This document shows, in pieces, positions 33,641-42,117 of a DNA stretch of 64,000 nucleotides. The notes under the pieces are model-generated. The model did no database searches. It had not been told where the DNA came from and saw only the letters and a list, made by a program, of their open reading frames with translations. Numbering within the stretch: position 1 is the first letter of the stretch; each line of letters begins with the position of its first letter. Origin of the DNA: Bdellovibrio sp. 22V. Lineage in GTDB: Bacteria; Bdellovibrionota; Bdellovibrionia; Bdellovibrionales; Bdellovibrionaceae. The translations under genes and the position numbers were made by a program. The stretch covers positions 248,001-312,000 of the forward strand of contig NZ_CP125854.1 in NCBI RefSeq assembly GCF_030169785.1. Reading direction: 5' to 3'.

Positions 33641-34006
33641 GTGACAGTGAAGTTAATTAACTTCGAAAACAAAACCGAAAACCCTCATTACGAGGGCGTT
33701 TATGACATCGCTCCTCAAGAGCTGCAGAAAATGATGTCGCACGTGAAAATGATCGATGTTCGTCAGCCTGAAGAATATGTTGGCGAACTAGGACACGTAC
33801 CTGGATCCGAGCTTGTGGTTCTTGATACTCTTCCTGATCATCTTGAAAAATTACCTAAAGACCAAACAGTGGTGTTCATTTGTCGCAGCGGCGGGCGTTC
33901 CGCCAAAGCCACAGCCTACGCGATGATGAATGGCCTTACGCACGTTTATAATATGCAGGGCGGAATGCTCCTATGGAACGACCTGCAACTTCCGACTGAA
34001 AGATAG
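33641..34006 (+). CDS. Single-domain rhodanese-like protein
   Basis: 121 residues from a GTG at 33641, placed by GGAGG ten bases earlier; the frame is open upstream but has no start signal. It contains DVRQPEEYVGELGHVPGS, the rhodanese CH2A motif region, and the active-site loop Cys81-Arg-Ser-Gly-Gly-Arg-Ser. It can carry a persulfide sulfur on Cys81. It lies three bases upstream of a HAD 5'-nucleotidase gene and should be co-translated with it; the functional link is unknown. Confidence 0.88.
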   Translation: MTVKLINFENKTENPHYEGVYDIAPQELQKMMSHVKMIDVRQPEEYVGELGHVPGSELVVLDTLPDHLEKLPKDQTVVFICRSGGRSAKATAYAMMNGLTHVYNMQGGMLLWNDLQLPTER

Positions 34007-34009
34007 AAA

Positions 34010-35383
34010 ATGACTGGAAAAGTATTTGTTAATAGAACTTTGAATTTAAAAAAGATCCGCTACATCGGCGTCGACATGGACCACACGTTGGTTCGTTATA
34101 ACAGCGAGAACTTTGAAAGACTTTCGCATACAACAATGATCGATAAGCTTGTGAAGCGCGGATACCCTGAAACTTTGCGCAAGTTGACGTTCGACTATAA
34201 CTACGCCATTCGCGGCCTCGTGATCGATCGTAAGATGGGAAATCTGTTAAAGCTGAATCGCTACACGGCGATTCGCGCGAGCTACCATGGATTAAAGCCG
34301 TTGGATTTCAAAAGCCATCAAAAGCTTTATAAATCCACTTACATTGACTTGTCGAACAGCGATTATTTGGCTGTTGATACGTCTTTCTCGATCTCATTGG
34401 CGAACTTGATCGCGCAGATCGTAGAGTTGAAAGATACAGACGTTGCTAATAAATATCCTGAGTATTCACAAATCGCCGACGACGTGTTGGATGCTTTGGA
34501 TGAAGCTCACCGCGACGGTTCTTTGAAAGACGTCGTTAAGAAAAATCTGGATCACTACATCATCAAAGATCCAGAGTTGGTTGCGGGCCTTGAGAAGTTC
34601 CGTCGCCACGGAAAAAAGATCTTCGTTCTGACGAACTCTGATTTCCACTACACGAAGCTTTTGTTGGATTACGCGATTCAACCGTTCTTGAAAGAACACA
34701 AGTCTTGGCAAGATCTGTTCGAGTTCGTGATCACGTTTGCTTCCAAACCGAAGTTCTTCTACGAAAGCCAGAAGTATCTTCGCGTCAATCCTGCAGACGG
34801 AACGATGACGAATATGGAAGGCAAACTGACGCCGGGCATTTACCAAGGTGGTAACGCGAAGAAATTCACGGCCGACCTTGAACTTGCCGGTGATGATATT
34901 CTTTATATCGGGGATCATATCTACGGCGACATCCTTCGATTGAAAAAGGATTGTAACTGGCGAACAGCGATGGTCATCGAAGAGCTCGATGAAGAAGTGA
35001 ACAACAACAAAACGGCCGAGCCAATCAACCAAGAGATCGAAGTTCTGATGAAGAAAAAAGAACCTCTTGAAGACGAGTTGACGGATTTGATGACCCGTCG
35101 AATTGAGAAGGTCGGAGACGTCAGCGAACAGCAGATCGAAACTTTGCAAAAAACGATTTCTGAGATCGATGCGCAGATCAGTCAGCTCATCAAAAAGCAA
35201 CAGTCGATGTATAACGCGAACTGGGGTCAATTGATGAGAGCCGGCAACGAAGAAAGTTATTTTGCCTACCAGCTCGATCGTTATGCATGCGTGTATATGG
35301 AAAAGCTGGCGGATCTTTTGGATCTGTCGCCAAGAACTTACTTCCGCGCTCCTCGCCGTCCTTTGGCGCACGAGCTTTACTAA
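34010..35383 (+). CDS. HAD-superfamily cytosolic 5'-nucleotidase
   Basis: 457 residues. The HAD nucleophile motif is Asp22-Met-Asp24-His-Thr (VDMDHTLVRY). Motif II is FVLTNSD, and motif IV is GDHIYGDI near residue 305. The pattern GLVIDRKMGNLLKLNRY is characteristic of the cN-II-like 5'-nucleotidase family (IMP/GMP preferring in animals). A charged coiled-coil insertion (about 325-405) comes near the C-terminus. It probably salvages purines from nucleotides, useful in a predator that degrades prey nucleic acids. A strong terminator follows. Confidence 0.9.
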   Translation: MTGKVFVNRTLNLKKIRYIGVDMDHTLVRYNSENFERLSHTTMIDKLVKRGYPETLRKLTFDYNYAIRGLVIDRKMGNLLKLNRYTAIRASYHGLKPLDFKSHQKLYKSTYIDLSNSDYLAVDTSFSISLANLIAQIVELKDTDVANKYPEYSQIADDVLDALDEAHRDGSLKDVVKKNLDHYIIKDPELVAGLEKFRRHGKKIFVLTNSDFHYTKLLLDYAIQPFLKEHKSWQDLFEFVITFASKPKFFYESQKYLRVNPADGTMTNMEGKLTPGIYQGGNAKKFTADLELAGDDILYIGDHIYGDILRLKKDCNWRTAMVIEELDEEVNNNKTAEPINQEIEVLMKKKEPLEDELTDLMTRRIEKVGDVSEQQIETLQKTISEIDAQISQLIKKQQSMYNANWGQLMRAGNEESYFAYQLDRYACVYMEKLADLLDLSPRTYFRAPRRPLAHELY

Positions 35384-35404
35384 CGCTGGTTGTGAGTTTA
35401 CATA

Positions 35405-35436
35405 AAAAAAGCCGCCATCTCTGGCGGCTTTTTTTT
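35405..35436 (+). terminator. Strong intrinsic terminator, probably bidirectional
   Basis: GCCGCCA (35411-35417) pairs with TGGCGGC (35422-35428), extended by A-run/T-run pairing, with eight T on the plus side and seven A ahead of the stem. It ends the rhodanese-nucleotidase operon and can also stop the convergent secreted-protein gene. Confidence 0.9.
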
Positions 35437-35453
35437 GCTCTGTTTTTACGGAA

Positions 35454-35843
35454 CTATCTTTTCAAACACTTAAATGACTTCACCATAGCTGCTCTGTCGT
35501 AAATGGGACCGTTCATATCGTGAATCTCCAAAGATCCTTTTTGTGAAGGGCAATCCAACATTGCTTGAAAGAGAGAACATTGACCGTCTCGCAAAATACG
35601 GAAGTAGTGACCTCCCACTGTCACGTATGACAAATTACCAGGGTCATTTGGTGATGAAATTTTCTCAATCTCCCAGTGGCCGTGTTGTGGAGTATCTTGA
35701 ATCCAAGTTTGTTTTTCACAACTGCCACCCACTTCGTAATCACCCTTAATAGTGTAGTTGTATTCAAATGCTTGCGCCGTCGCAGCAGAAACTAGAAGTC
35801 CAAATACCAATGAAAATTTGAAAAATACATTTACTGCTTTCAT
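35454..35843 (-). CDS. Small secreted Cys-containing protein of unknown function
   Basis: 129 residues with a GGGGAAC ribosome site and a signal peptide (about 1-25, ending AQAFE). The mature part has four Cys (about 42, 89, 98 and 126), enough for two disulfides, and short beta strands such as YNYTIKGDYEV and YVTVGGHYFRIL. No family is recognised. It faces the HTH regulator gene across a 117-base spacer. Confidence 0.65.
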   Translation of the reverse strand: MKAVNVFFKFSLVFGLLVSAATAQAFEYNYTIKGDYEVGGSCEKQTWIQDTPQHGHWEIEKISSPNDPGNLSYVTVGGHYFRILRDGQCSLFQAMLDCPSQKGSLEIHDMNGPIYDRAAMVKSFKCLKR

Positions 35844-35878
35844 TATGTTCCCCTTTTTAATAATGATTGAGTCTAGTT

Positions 35879-35909
35879 GAATTTGCGTACCCCCGAGATA
35901 TACAAATTC
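35879..35909. promoter_or_regulatory. Inverted repeat in a divergent promoter region
   Basis: GAATTTG (35879-35885) and CAAATTC (35903-35909) form perfect seven-base arms 17 bases apart. The pair lies between the start of the secreted-protein gene and the HTH regulator gene and could be the regulator's own operator. That link is inference from position. Confidence 0.3.
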
Positions 35910-35960
35910 GAGAATCCCTTTGCTAACGCTATTTGAGCAGTACCTAAATAAGGAACTCTT

Positions 35961-36767
35961 ATGACGCCTTTAGTGCCGATTCAAGATTCTCAAGAAGAAT
36001 TCAAAGCTCTGATGTCTTTGCTGAAGAACATTTTGCGAGAGCGAAAGATTTCATACGCGGAACTTGCGAAGCAATTGGGAATGTCCGAATCGGGTCTTAA
36101 AAAAGTTTTCTCAAGTAATGACATCTCCTTCAGCAGAGTCTCGCAAATAGCCGGCGCTCTTGGTTTGCGAATCACAGATTTACTTAATGAAATTGAAAAC
36201 AACGAAACTCACTCCGTCACCTTTAGCTCTGAGGAGCAAAAATATTTCCTCGAGAACAAAGAAACTTTTTATTTCTTCGTTCGACTGCTCATCGAAAGAA
36301 ATAGCGTCGAAGAAATCCAGACTGAATTCCAATTAAGCAATGCTGAAACTTTTAAAATTCTTAAAACATTGGATTCTTTTGGCTGGATACAACTTTTGCC
36401 CGGTAATAAAATCAAACTTCCACCGCTTTCACATGTCAGAGATTTCGGCTCAGGTCCCTTTCTTGAACACATCTACCAAGAATGGAGTGTTGATTCCGTT
36501 CGCAGTATCGCCAGACCCGAGAATCAAAAGTCAGGTAAATTTATCATCCGCTGTTTGCGAATGAAACCCTCTACCTACCAAAGTTTTTTACAAAGACTAA
36601 AAGAACTCGAGATCGATTTGCTAAGAACCGCTATTCGCGAAATGAAAGTTTCCAATAAAAACTTGCAGACCATGCAATGGGTGTCAGTGACGGACCTTAA
36701 AAGTTTCATAACTTCGAAGGCAGTCTCTGAAGCAGGAAGATTGCGTTTAAAAGCTTTACCGAAATAA
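35961..36767 (+). CDS. XRE-type HTH regulator with unknown C-terminal domain
   Basis: 268 residues, AAGGA ribosome site. Residues 20-80 form a Cro/cI-type helix-turn-helix (ISYAELAKQLGMSESGLKKVF, then ISFSRVSQIAGALG). The C-terminal 190 residues contain a second possible winged helix (NSVEEIQTEFQLSNAETFKIL followed by IQLLPGNKIKL) and then a helical segment with a SRP/TIGR02147-like feel, but I cannot assign it firmly. It is probably a one-component regulator. It converges on the receiver/cNMP gene with three bases between stops. Confidence 0.7.
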   Translation: MTPLVPIQDSQEEFKALMSLLKNILRERKISYAELAKQLGMSESGLKKVFSSNDISFSRVSQIAGALGLRITDLLNEIENNETHSVTFSSEEQKYFLENKETFYFFVRLLIERNSVEEIQTEFQLSNAETFKILKTLDSFGWIQLLPGNKIKLPPLSHVRDFGSGPFLEHIYQEWSVDSVRSIARPENQKSGKFIIRCLRMKPSTYQSFLQRLKELEIDLLRTAIREMKVSNKNLQTMQWVSVTDLKSFITSKAVSEAGRLRLKALPK

Positions 36768-36770
36768 AGA

Positions 36771-37538
36771 CTAATTTTCCTCGGCCGCTTTTTGCGTTTT
36801 TTCTTCGTTGGAGTTTTTAAGACGTTGAGACAATGTTTTCACAAGCGCCTTCGACCATGCTGGACGAGAGAATAACAAAACATCCAAGGACTTGCTGGGA
36901 ATTTCGATAAGTTCGCAGTCGGTTAAACTCATGACACTGGCAGAACGCGCTTCATTATTAATATAAGACATTTCGCCCACGAATTCACCGGGCTGAATCT
37001 GGCCTAAAACGACGTGTTGCCCATTGTCCTCACGGTAGGCTTTCAGTTTTCCTGACTTTACCAAGTAAACGTAGTCACCTTTTTCTCCGTGCTGAATCAA
37101 AACTTCGTTTGCGGCAAGAAAGCGCAATCGATAATTGGAGTTCTCGCCGTCGGCAACCCAGTTCAATGCTCGTGTCAGTGCTTGTCCTAATTGAGATTCC
37201 TTGACCGGTCTTTCAACGAATTGAACCTGTCCTGTGACGACTTCGTCGACCAAATGTTCCTTGTCCAGACGATCTGAAACGACGACGACAGCCACTCGAT
37301 CTTTGCGTCTTAAAAACTTATCGACAAGATCCAGGGCTTGAATCTTTTGCACATTGGAATCAATCAGCACGACATGCGGAGGCACGTTTTCACTTTTAAA
37401 CAAAGCTTCGATCCCATCCACCGCAGAAAAAACTGTCGCATGCGAGATCCGCGCTTTGATGTGCTGCTCGAGTTTTGAAATTTCTTGCGAGTTGCTGGAA
37501 GCGATAAGAAAGATTTTTTTATTTTCTAGGTCCGACAT
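36771..37538 (-). CDS. Receiver domain fused to a cyclic-nucleotide-binding domain
   Basis: 255 residues. Residues 7-120 form a receiver-like domain with Asp60 (VVLID) in the phospho-acceptor place, but the usual acidic pair at the start (DD/ED after beta 1) is replaced by Ser-Ser-Asn. The conserved Lys-Pro is Arg110-Pro111, so phosphorylation is doubtful. Residues 130-245 form a cNMP-binding barrel with the phosphate cassette GEFVGEMSYI and Arg198 (ARSASV). There is no output domain such as HTH. It may act through protein contacts. The start is the ATG at 37538; a TTG one codon earlier is possible. Confidence 0.8.
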   Translation of the reverse strand: MSDLENKKIFLIASSNSQEISKLEQHIKARISHATVFSAVDGIEALFKSENVPPHVVLIDSNVQKIQALDLVDKFLRRKDRVAVVVVSDRLDKEHLVDEVVTGQVQFVERPVKESQLGQALTRALNWVADGENSNYRLRFLAANEVLIQHGEKGDYVYLVKSGKLKAYREDNGQHVVLGQIQPGEFVGEMSYINNEARSASVMSLTDCELIEIPSKSLDVLLFSRPAWSKALVKTLSQRLKNSNEEKTQKAAEEN

Positions 37539-37637
37539 CAAAGATCCCTACACGATTACTATGTAGACCTAAATATGAAGCCCCAGAAGCCAATATTCAA
37601 CGGGAAGAAAATGATCCTTAGACTAAAGTGACATTTA

Positions 37638-38348
37638 TTACCAAGAAATAGGCTCGCCGTCGCGGAAGAACCCTCCGTTCGGGCCTCCTTTTGGAAGAGT
37701 CGCCGCCCAAACGATTCCTTTGATCCCTTGCTCAAGCGAACGATCCGCATTTGGACCACCCATATCCGTACGCACCCACCCCGGAGAAACCGAGTTCACG
37801 CAAATGTCTTCGCCGCTGACTTCAGATGCGAAAAGATTCGTGACCATGTTTAATGCCGTCTTGGAAATACGGTAAGCTGCCGAGGCCGACTGCGGATTTG
37901 AAAGCTGGGCCATCCCACTAGAGACATTGACGACTCGGCCGTATCCTTCTTGCTTCATCAAAGGAAAAAGTTTTTGCGTCAGTAAAAAAGGACCTATCGT
38001 GTTCGTCGTAAAGGTCTTCTGAATAGTCGTCGCTTTGGTTTTGAAAAGACTTGAATTACCACCATCTTCGCTGTCGATAAGAATACCGGCGTTGTTCACA
38101 AGAACGTCGACAAACCCATATTCCTTTTTGATCGCTTCAGCAAAATCGGTAATACTTTTTTCTTGTGAAAGATCGAGCTTCATTGGAACGACGTCGAGAT
38201 CTTTCATCTTCAATGCGTTCACTTGCTTTTGCGCTTTATCGGGACTGCGCATAGCCATCACCACTTTGAACCCACGCTGCGCAAGGGCCTCACTTGTTGC
38301 CAAACCCAATCCGCGATTTGCGCCTGTGACGATAGCTATCTTCTTCAT
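37638..38348 (-). CDS. Short-chain dehydrogenase/reductase (SDR)
   Basis: 236 residues. Classic SDR motifs: TGANRGLG at 8-15 (NAD(P) binding), NNAG at 85-88, Ser143/Ser144, and Tyr159-x-x-x-Lys163 in AAYRISK. The PGWVRTDM pattern after the active site is typical of carbonyl reductase-like members acting on small carbonyl compounds. The substrate is not readable. It is the last gene of a three-gene unit with two secreted proteins; spacing to the one upstream is 11 bases. Confidence 0.9.
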   Translation of the reverse strand: MKKIAIVTGANRGLGLATSEALAQRGFKVVMAMRSPDKAQKQVNALKMKDLDVVPMKLDLSQEKSITDFAEAIKKEYGFVDVLVNNAGILIDSEDGGNSSLFKTKATTIQKTFTTNTIGPFLLTQKLFPLMKQEGYGRVVNVSSGMAQLSNPQSASAAYRISKTALNMVTNLFASEVSGEDICVNSVSPGWVRTDMGGPNADRSLEQGIKGIVWAATLPKGGPNGGFFRDGEPISW

Positions 38349-38359
38349 CGTGTCCCCGT

Positions 38360-38923
38360 TTACTCTGGTTGTGGAACTGGAATTTCGGTATTGCCAACAG
38401 GAACTAAAATTCCCGTTGTCCAGTTTCTTTGATCAATCACGCACTCGCACGAAATCACACGGTAGCGCTCGATAGGGAAAGAATAATATCTTTCAACCCA
38501 ACCCCAGCCTGTCCAATCGATTTCACGATAATAGCCGCGGCCGACACCTTGACGCACGGAACGCGTTTCGCGGTGGAATGTCAAAAGCGGATAATGCAAT
38601 TTTAATTTTCCGTCGTGAGTCAGTTGCGCCTTTGCCGGTTCATCAAAAACACAGCCGTAGTATCCGTCGATACTGCGCAAACGCCCCTGCAAGATTTCAC
38701 CGGGCTCAACATCACGGTCTTGAGGAACGCGGAACTCGAAGAAGTAATCTGAAGGAGCGCCATTAGGATAATAACTGCGTGTGTTCATTGTCAGCTTGCC
38801 GTCAAATTCGATGAGACTTACGACAGCGCGGCCATCGACGCTGCTCCACTCGCCTTCAAGATTGCTGGCAGCAACGGCTGTCACTCCTGTCAATGTAACG
38901 AAAAGAGCTAAGATGAATTTCAT
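38360..38923 (-). CDS. Secreted beta-rich protein of unknown function
   Basis: 187 residues from the ATG at 38923, with GGGAGG ideally placed. A signal peptide (about 1-19) is followed by LEGEWSSVDGRAVVSLIEFDG, which resembles the opening of DUF2147-type lipocalin-like domains. The match is too weak to name. A later region is rich in Tyr, Trp and Arg (GRGYYREIDWTGWGW) and has three Cys. It sits between an anchored protein of unknown function and an SDR, all likely in one transcript. Confidence 0.65.
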   Translation of the reverse strand: MKFILALFVTLTGVTAVAASNLEGEWSSVDGRAVVSLIEFDGKLTMNTRSYYPNGAPSDYFFEFRVPQDRDVEPGEILQGRLRSIDGYYGCVFDEPAKAQLTHDGKLKLHYPLLTFHRETRSVRQGVGRGYYREIDWTGWGWVERYYSFPIERYRVISCECVIDQRNWTTGILVPVGNTEIPVPQPE

Positions 38924-38946
38924 TTTTCCTCCCCCAAGTTTCATGC

Positions 38947-39681
38947 TTATTTGGAACCCGCATTGCGGTTAAAAAGAATCAGATAGTCTTTTGAACCGGT
39001 TTGCTCCATCAAGCCTGAATATTTTCCGTCTTCAAATTTTTTACGATAAGTTTTTCTTGCGATCTCGCGCACCATACAACCGATGGGACCTTGACCGCTA
39101 AAGTCCTTGCCGGCTTCCACGACACATTTCGGTTCAAACGCTTCTTCTTGTTCTCGTGTGACCGGGAATTTCATAATCGAAAAACTTGTTACGTCGAGTT
39201 TGTACTCTTCTTTCAATCTGTTGGCAGGATTTTTTTTCAAAAGTTGCGAAGAATAAATGTTTGGAACGATGACGGCGACACGCAATCCTTGTTCGCGGGC
39301 TTTTTTAACACCCTCAACAAAACGGTTCATGTCTTCTTTGATATCGATGCGCATGTTGGAGGGAAAAAGCTCCACGTAGGGCAGCATTGGTTCAACGACA
39401 ATCACGTCATACTTCGAACCCTGTTCCTGATTGGCCTCAAGGAAGCCGCGCCACAATTCAATGTCTTCAATGTGATTGGGTGTAACACCCAACAGAACAA
39501 TCGGCGATTCTTTGATCTCTAAGCGCAGACGTTCGTAAATGCCTTTGCCAAGCTCTTCGGGCAAAGAGACTTGAGAAAATTTGATTTTAGGAATGGACTT
39601 GGGCTGAATTGAAAACTGAGTCGCAAAGAAAATTCCTAAAGCAATCACCGCAACGGCGCAAATCCAATAAAAGTACTTCAT
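38947..39681 (-). CDS. Membrane-anchored extracytoplasmic protein of unknown function
   Basis: 244 residues. One membrane segment (about 5-22) and then a soluble domain with alternating strands and helices: SPIVLLGVTPN, YDVIVVEPMLP and LRVAVIVPNIYSS resemble parallel beta strands of a Rossmann-like or SGNH-like sheet, but I see no catalytic triad. Two Cys near 187 and 204 could pair outside the cytoplasm. It is first in a three-gene unit. A promoter should lie in the 160-base spacer shared with the pantothenate operon. Confidence 0.6.
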   Translation of the reverse strand: MKYFYWICAVAVIALGIFFATQFSIQPKSIPKIKFSQVSLPEELGKGIYERLRLEIKESPIVLLGVTPNHIEDIELWRGFLEANQEQGSKYDVIVVEPMLPYVELFPSNMRIDIKEDMNRFVEGVKKAREQGLRVAVIVPNIYSSQLLKKNPANRLKEEYKLDVTSFSIMKFPVTREQEEAFEPKCVVEAGKDFSGQGPIGCMVREIARKTYRKKFEDGKYSGLMEQTGSKDYLILFNRNAGSK

Positions 39682-39843
39682 AGCTCAGGAACTTCCCCTA
39701 GATAAGGAGCTAAGTCCAGCTCCTTAACGTGCGTTCTAACAGGATGCCACAGAGTGGCAATGAGGGTTGTCTTCTGATAGAATTGTGCTAGTTTGCGAGC
39801 ATTACAGAGGACTTGATCCCTAAAAAGACAGGTACCGAAATAT

Positions 39844-40566
39844 ATGAAGGCGACGAATACACCATCTTCTTTTTCTTATCTTATTATAGGCTCTGGCCGG
39901 GTCGCCCGCCATTTAGCTCACTACTTTCATTTGTTAAATATCAGCTTCGATTCTTGGGACCGCTCTCAAGATCCACATGCTTTGGCTCGCAAAGTTTCAG
40001 CGGCGACGCACGTTCTTTTGGCGATCTCCGACACAGCTCTGGAAGGTTTTTACCGACAGCATTTAGCGGGTCACGAAAAAGTTTTAGTGCAGTTTTCCGG
40101 AGCTCAATATTTTGAAGGCATGATCTCAGCCCATCCGTTGATGACTTTTGGGCAAGAGCTTTACGATTTTAATTTTTATAAGCAAATCCACTTTACTCTG
40201 ACAGGGGCCGCTTCTTTAGCGGACGCTCTTCCTGGATTGCCCAATTCTTTTTCGACGATTCCGGCCCAAGATAAAGCGCTTTATCACTCTTACTGCGTTT
40301 TAGGCGGAAACTTTGTCACGTTGTTGATTGCAAAAATGCTGTCGGGATTTGAAGAGCTGAATGTTCCTAACGAGGCCGCGCGTATTTACGTCGAGAAGGT
40401 CGTGGCGAATACATTTGCAAATCCCAACACCGCTTTGACAGGTCCCCTTGTCCGCAAAGATGTCGAAACCGTCAGCGCAAATCTGCGAGCTCTTGAACAG
40501 GATCGATACCACGAAATTTATCAAAGTTTTTTAAAAGCTTATTGGCCGGACTATCCGCGAAAGTGA
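39844..40566 (+). CDS. Rossmann-fold/DUF2520 dehydrogenase, candidate PanG-type ketopantoate reductase
   Basis: 240 residues. The N-terminus has YLIIGSGRVARHLAHYF, a dinucleotide-binding GxGxxA motif, and ISDTALEGF follows at the end of the Rossmann half. The C-terminal half (about 120-235) is helical and fits DUF2520. It is the first gene of the pantothenate operon, seven bases before panB, and no panE/ilvC-like reductase is present. A Rossmann/DUF2520-type protein named PanG is, as I recall, a ketopantoate reductase in Francisella. Assigning the same step here rests on family memory and operon position. Confidence 0.6.
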   Translation: MKATNTPSSFSYLIIGSGRVARHLAHYFHLLNISFDSWDRSQDPHALARKVSAATHVLLAISDTALEGFYRQHLAGHEKVLVQFSGAQYFEGMISAHPLMTFGQELYDFNFYKQIHFTLTGAASLADALPGLPNSFSTIPAQDKALYHSYCVLGGNFVTLLIAKMLSGFEELNVPNEAARIYVEKVVANTFANPNTALTGPLVRKDVETVSANLRALEQDRYHEIYQSFLKAYWPDYPRK

Positions 40567-40573
40567 GGCTCCT

Positions 40574-41365
40574 ATGAAAACCATCCTCGATTTCCATGAA
40601 AAGAAAAGCAAAAAACAAAAGATCTCGATGATCACTTGTTATGATTATTCTTTCGCTCGTATCGTCGCGGACAGCAATATCGATTGCATCCTGGTCGGAG
40701 ATTCTTTGGCAATGACTATGCATGGTCATCAGACGACTTTGAACGCCTCCGTGAATATGCTGGCTTTACATACCGCTGCTGTCGTTCGTGGTGCCGGTGA
40801 AAAATTCGTCATCGCAGATCTTCCCTTCATGAGTTACCGCAAAGGTCTTACGGCAAACATGACGTCCGTTGAAAAAATCATGAAAGCGGGCGCGCACGCC
40901 GTGAAACTTGAAGGCGCGGCGGGAAACATCAACCTTGTTCGTCATCTCGTAGATTCGGGCGTGCCGGTGATGGGGCATATCGGTTTGACGCCTCAATCTG
41001 TACACCAACTTGGCGGGTTTAAAGTGCAAGGACGTGACGAAAAGGCCCAGCAGAAATTAAAAGAACAAGCTTTGCAATTACAAGAGGCCGGCGCTTTTTC
41101 CTTAGTCTTGGAATGCGTGCCTTCGAAACTTGCCAAAGAGATTACGGCGTCGTTGGACATTCCTACTATTGGTATCGGCGCAGGCCCTGATTGCGACGGC
41201 CAAGTTTTAGTCTTGCAGGATATGCTCGGCATGAATGAAGGCTTTAAACCTAAATATTTAAAAACTTATTTCAACGGTTTTGCGACTTTGAAAGATGTCT
41301 TCAATACTTACCACAATGAAGTCGTTGCGAGCCAATTCCCGACCGAGAAAGAGAGTTACTCATGA
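40574..41365 (+). CDS. panB: 3-Methyl-2-oxobutanoate hydroxymethyltransferase
   Basis: Makes ketopantoate from 2-oxoisovalerate and methylene-THF, the first committed step to pantothenate. 263 residues, the usual length. Hallmarks are MITCYDYSFARIV, ILVGDSLAMTMHGH (metal Asp) and DLPFMSYR, then AVKLEGA, PVMGHIGLTPQSV and IGIGAGPDCDGQVLVLQDMLG. All are conserved. The stop overlaps panC (ATGA). Confidence 0.96.
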   Translation: MKTILDFHEKKSKKQKISMITCYDYSFARIVADSNIDCILVGDSLAMTMHGHQTTLNASVNMLALHTAAVVRGAGEKFVIADLPFMSYRKGLTANMTSVEKIMKAGAHAVKLEGAAGNINLVRHLVDSGVPVMGHIGLTPQSVHQLGGFKVQGRDEKAQQKLKEQALQLQEAGAFSLVLECVPSKLAKEITASLDIPTIGIGAGPDCDGQVLVLQDMLGMNEGFKPKYLKTYFNGFATLKDVFNTYHNEVVASQFPTEKESYS

Positions 41366-42117
41366 CAATGATCTTACGCTCTCCTCAAGAATTTAAGGCC
41401 TGGCGCAAACAACAGCCAGGCAAAGTGGGATTCGTTCCCACTATGGGCGCTTTGCACTCGGGCCATGAAGAGCTGATCAAGCAAGCTCGCCAAGAAAATG
41501 ACGTCGTCGTTCTTTCGATCTTTGTAAATCCAACACAATTCAACGATCCCAAAGATTTTGAAAAGTATCCTTTAACTTGGGATCAAGATTTTGAGATGGC
41601 AAAACGAAATAACGTGAATGCGATTTTCTATCCGCGCTATCCCGAAATGTATCCGGACAGCTACCGCTATAAAGTCACAGAGAATGAATATTCTAAGTTA
41701 TTAGATGGCGCGCACCGCCCGGGACATTTCGACGGCGTTCTTTCTGTTGTCATGAAGTTATTTAATATCGTTGCGCCTCATCGCGCCTATTTCGGCGAAA
41801 AAGATTTTCAACAACTGACTTTGATTAAAGGCATGGTGGAAAGCTTTTTCATGGATGTGGAAATCGTTCCCGTTCCCACTGTGCGCGAAAAAGACGGATT
41901 GGCGATGAGTTCACGCAATACGCGACTTAGTGCTGAAGAGCGCACCCAAGCTCCCGAGATTTTTAAAGCCATCACAGGTTCTAAAACAGCGGCCGAGGCG
42001 ACTCGCAAACTGACGGAGTTGGGCTTTATTGTTGATTACGTAACGGATATTGAAGACCGTCGCTTTGTTGCCGCAAAACTGGGAGAAGTGAGGTTGATTG
42101 ACAATGTCAAAATCTAA
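41362..42117 (+). CDS. panC: Pantothenate synthetase (pantoate-beta-alanine ligase)
   Basis: Joins pantoate and beta-alanine with ATP. 251 residues, about 30 shorter than the E. coli enzyme, mostly at the C-terminus. Motifs are VGFVPTMGALHSGHEELI (nucleotide HIGH-like), FVNPTQFNDPKDFEKYP, YFGEKDFQQL and the KMSKS-like MSSRNTRLSAEER. The start overlaps the panB stop by four bases, and its end overlaps coaBC by 14 bases. Confidence 0.96.
   Translation: MTMILRSPQEFKAWRKQQPGKVGFVPTMGALHSGHEELIKQARQENDVVVLSIFVNPTQFNDPKDFEKYPLTWDQDFEMAKRNNVNAIFYPRYPEMYPDSYRYKVTENEYSKLLDGAHRPGHFDGVLSVVMKLFNIVAPHRAYFGEKDFQQLTLIKGMVESFFMDVEIVPVPTVREKDGLAMSSRNTRLSAEERTQAPEIFKAITGSKTAAEATRKLTELGFIVDYVTDIEDRRFVAAKLGEVRLIDNVKI

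Noticed and set aside
33648-33665. Perfect palindrome GAAGTTAATTAACTTC inside the rhodanese gene
   Set aside because: It lies inside coding sequence and falls in the codons of a normal start region. I see no reason to make it an operator.
34466-35371. 301-codon minus-strand frame
   Set aside because: It lies wholly opposite the well-supported 5'-nucleotidase gene, whose HAD motifs are clear. The reverse frame is rich in improbable Phe/His/Arg runs typical of shadow frames.
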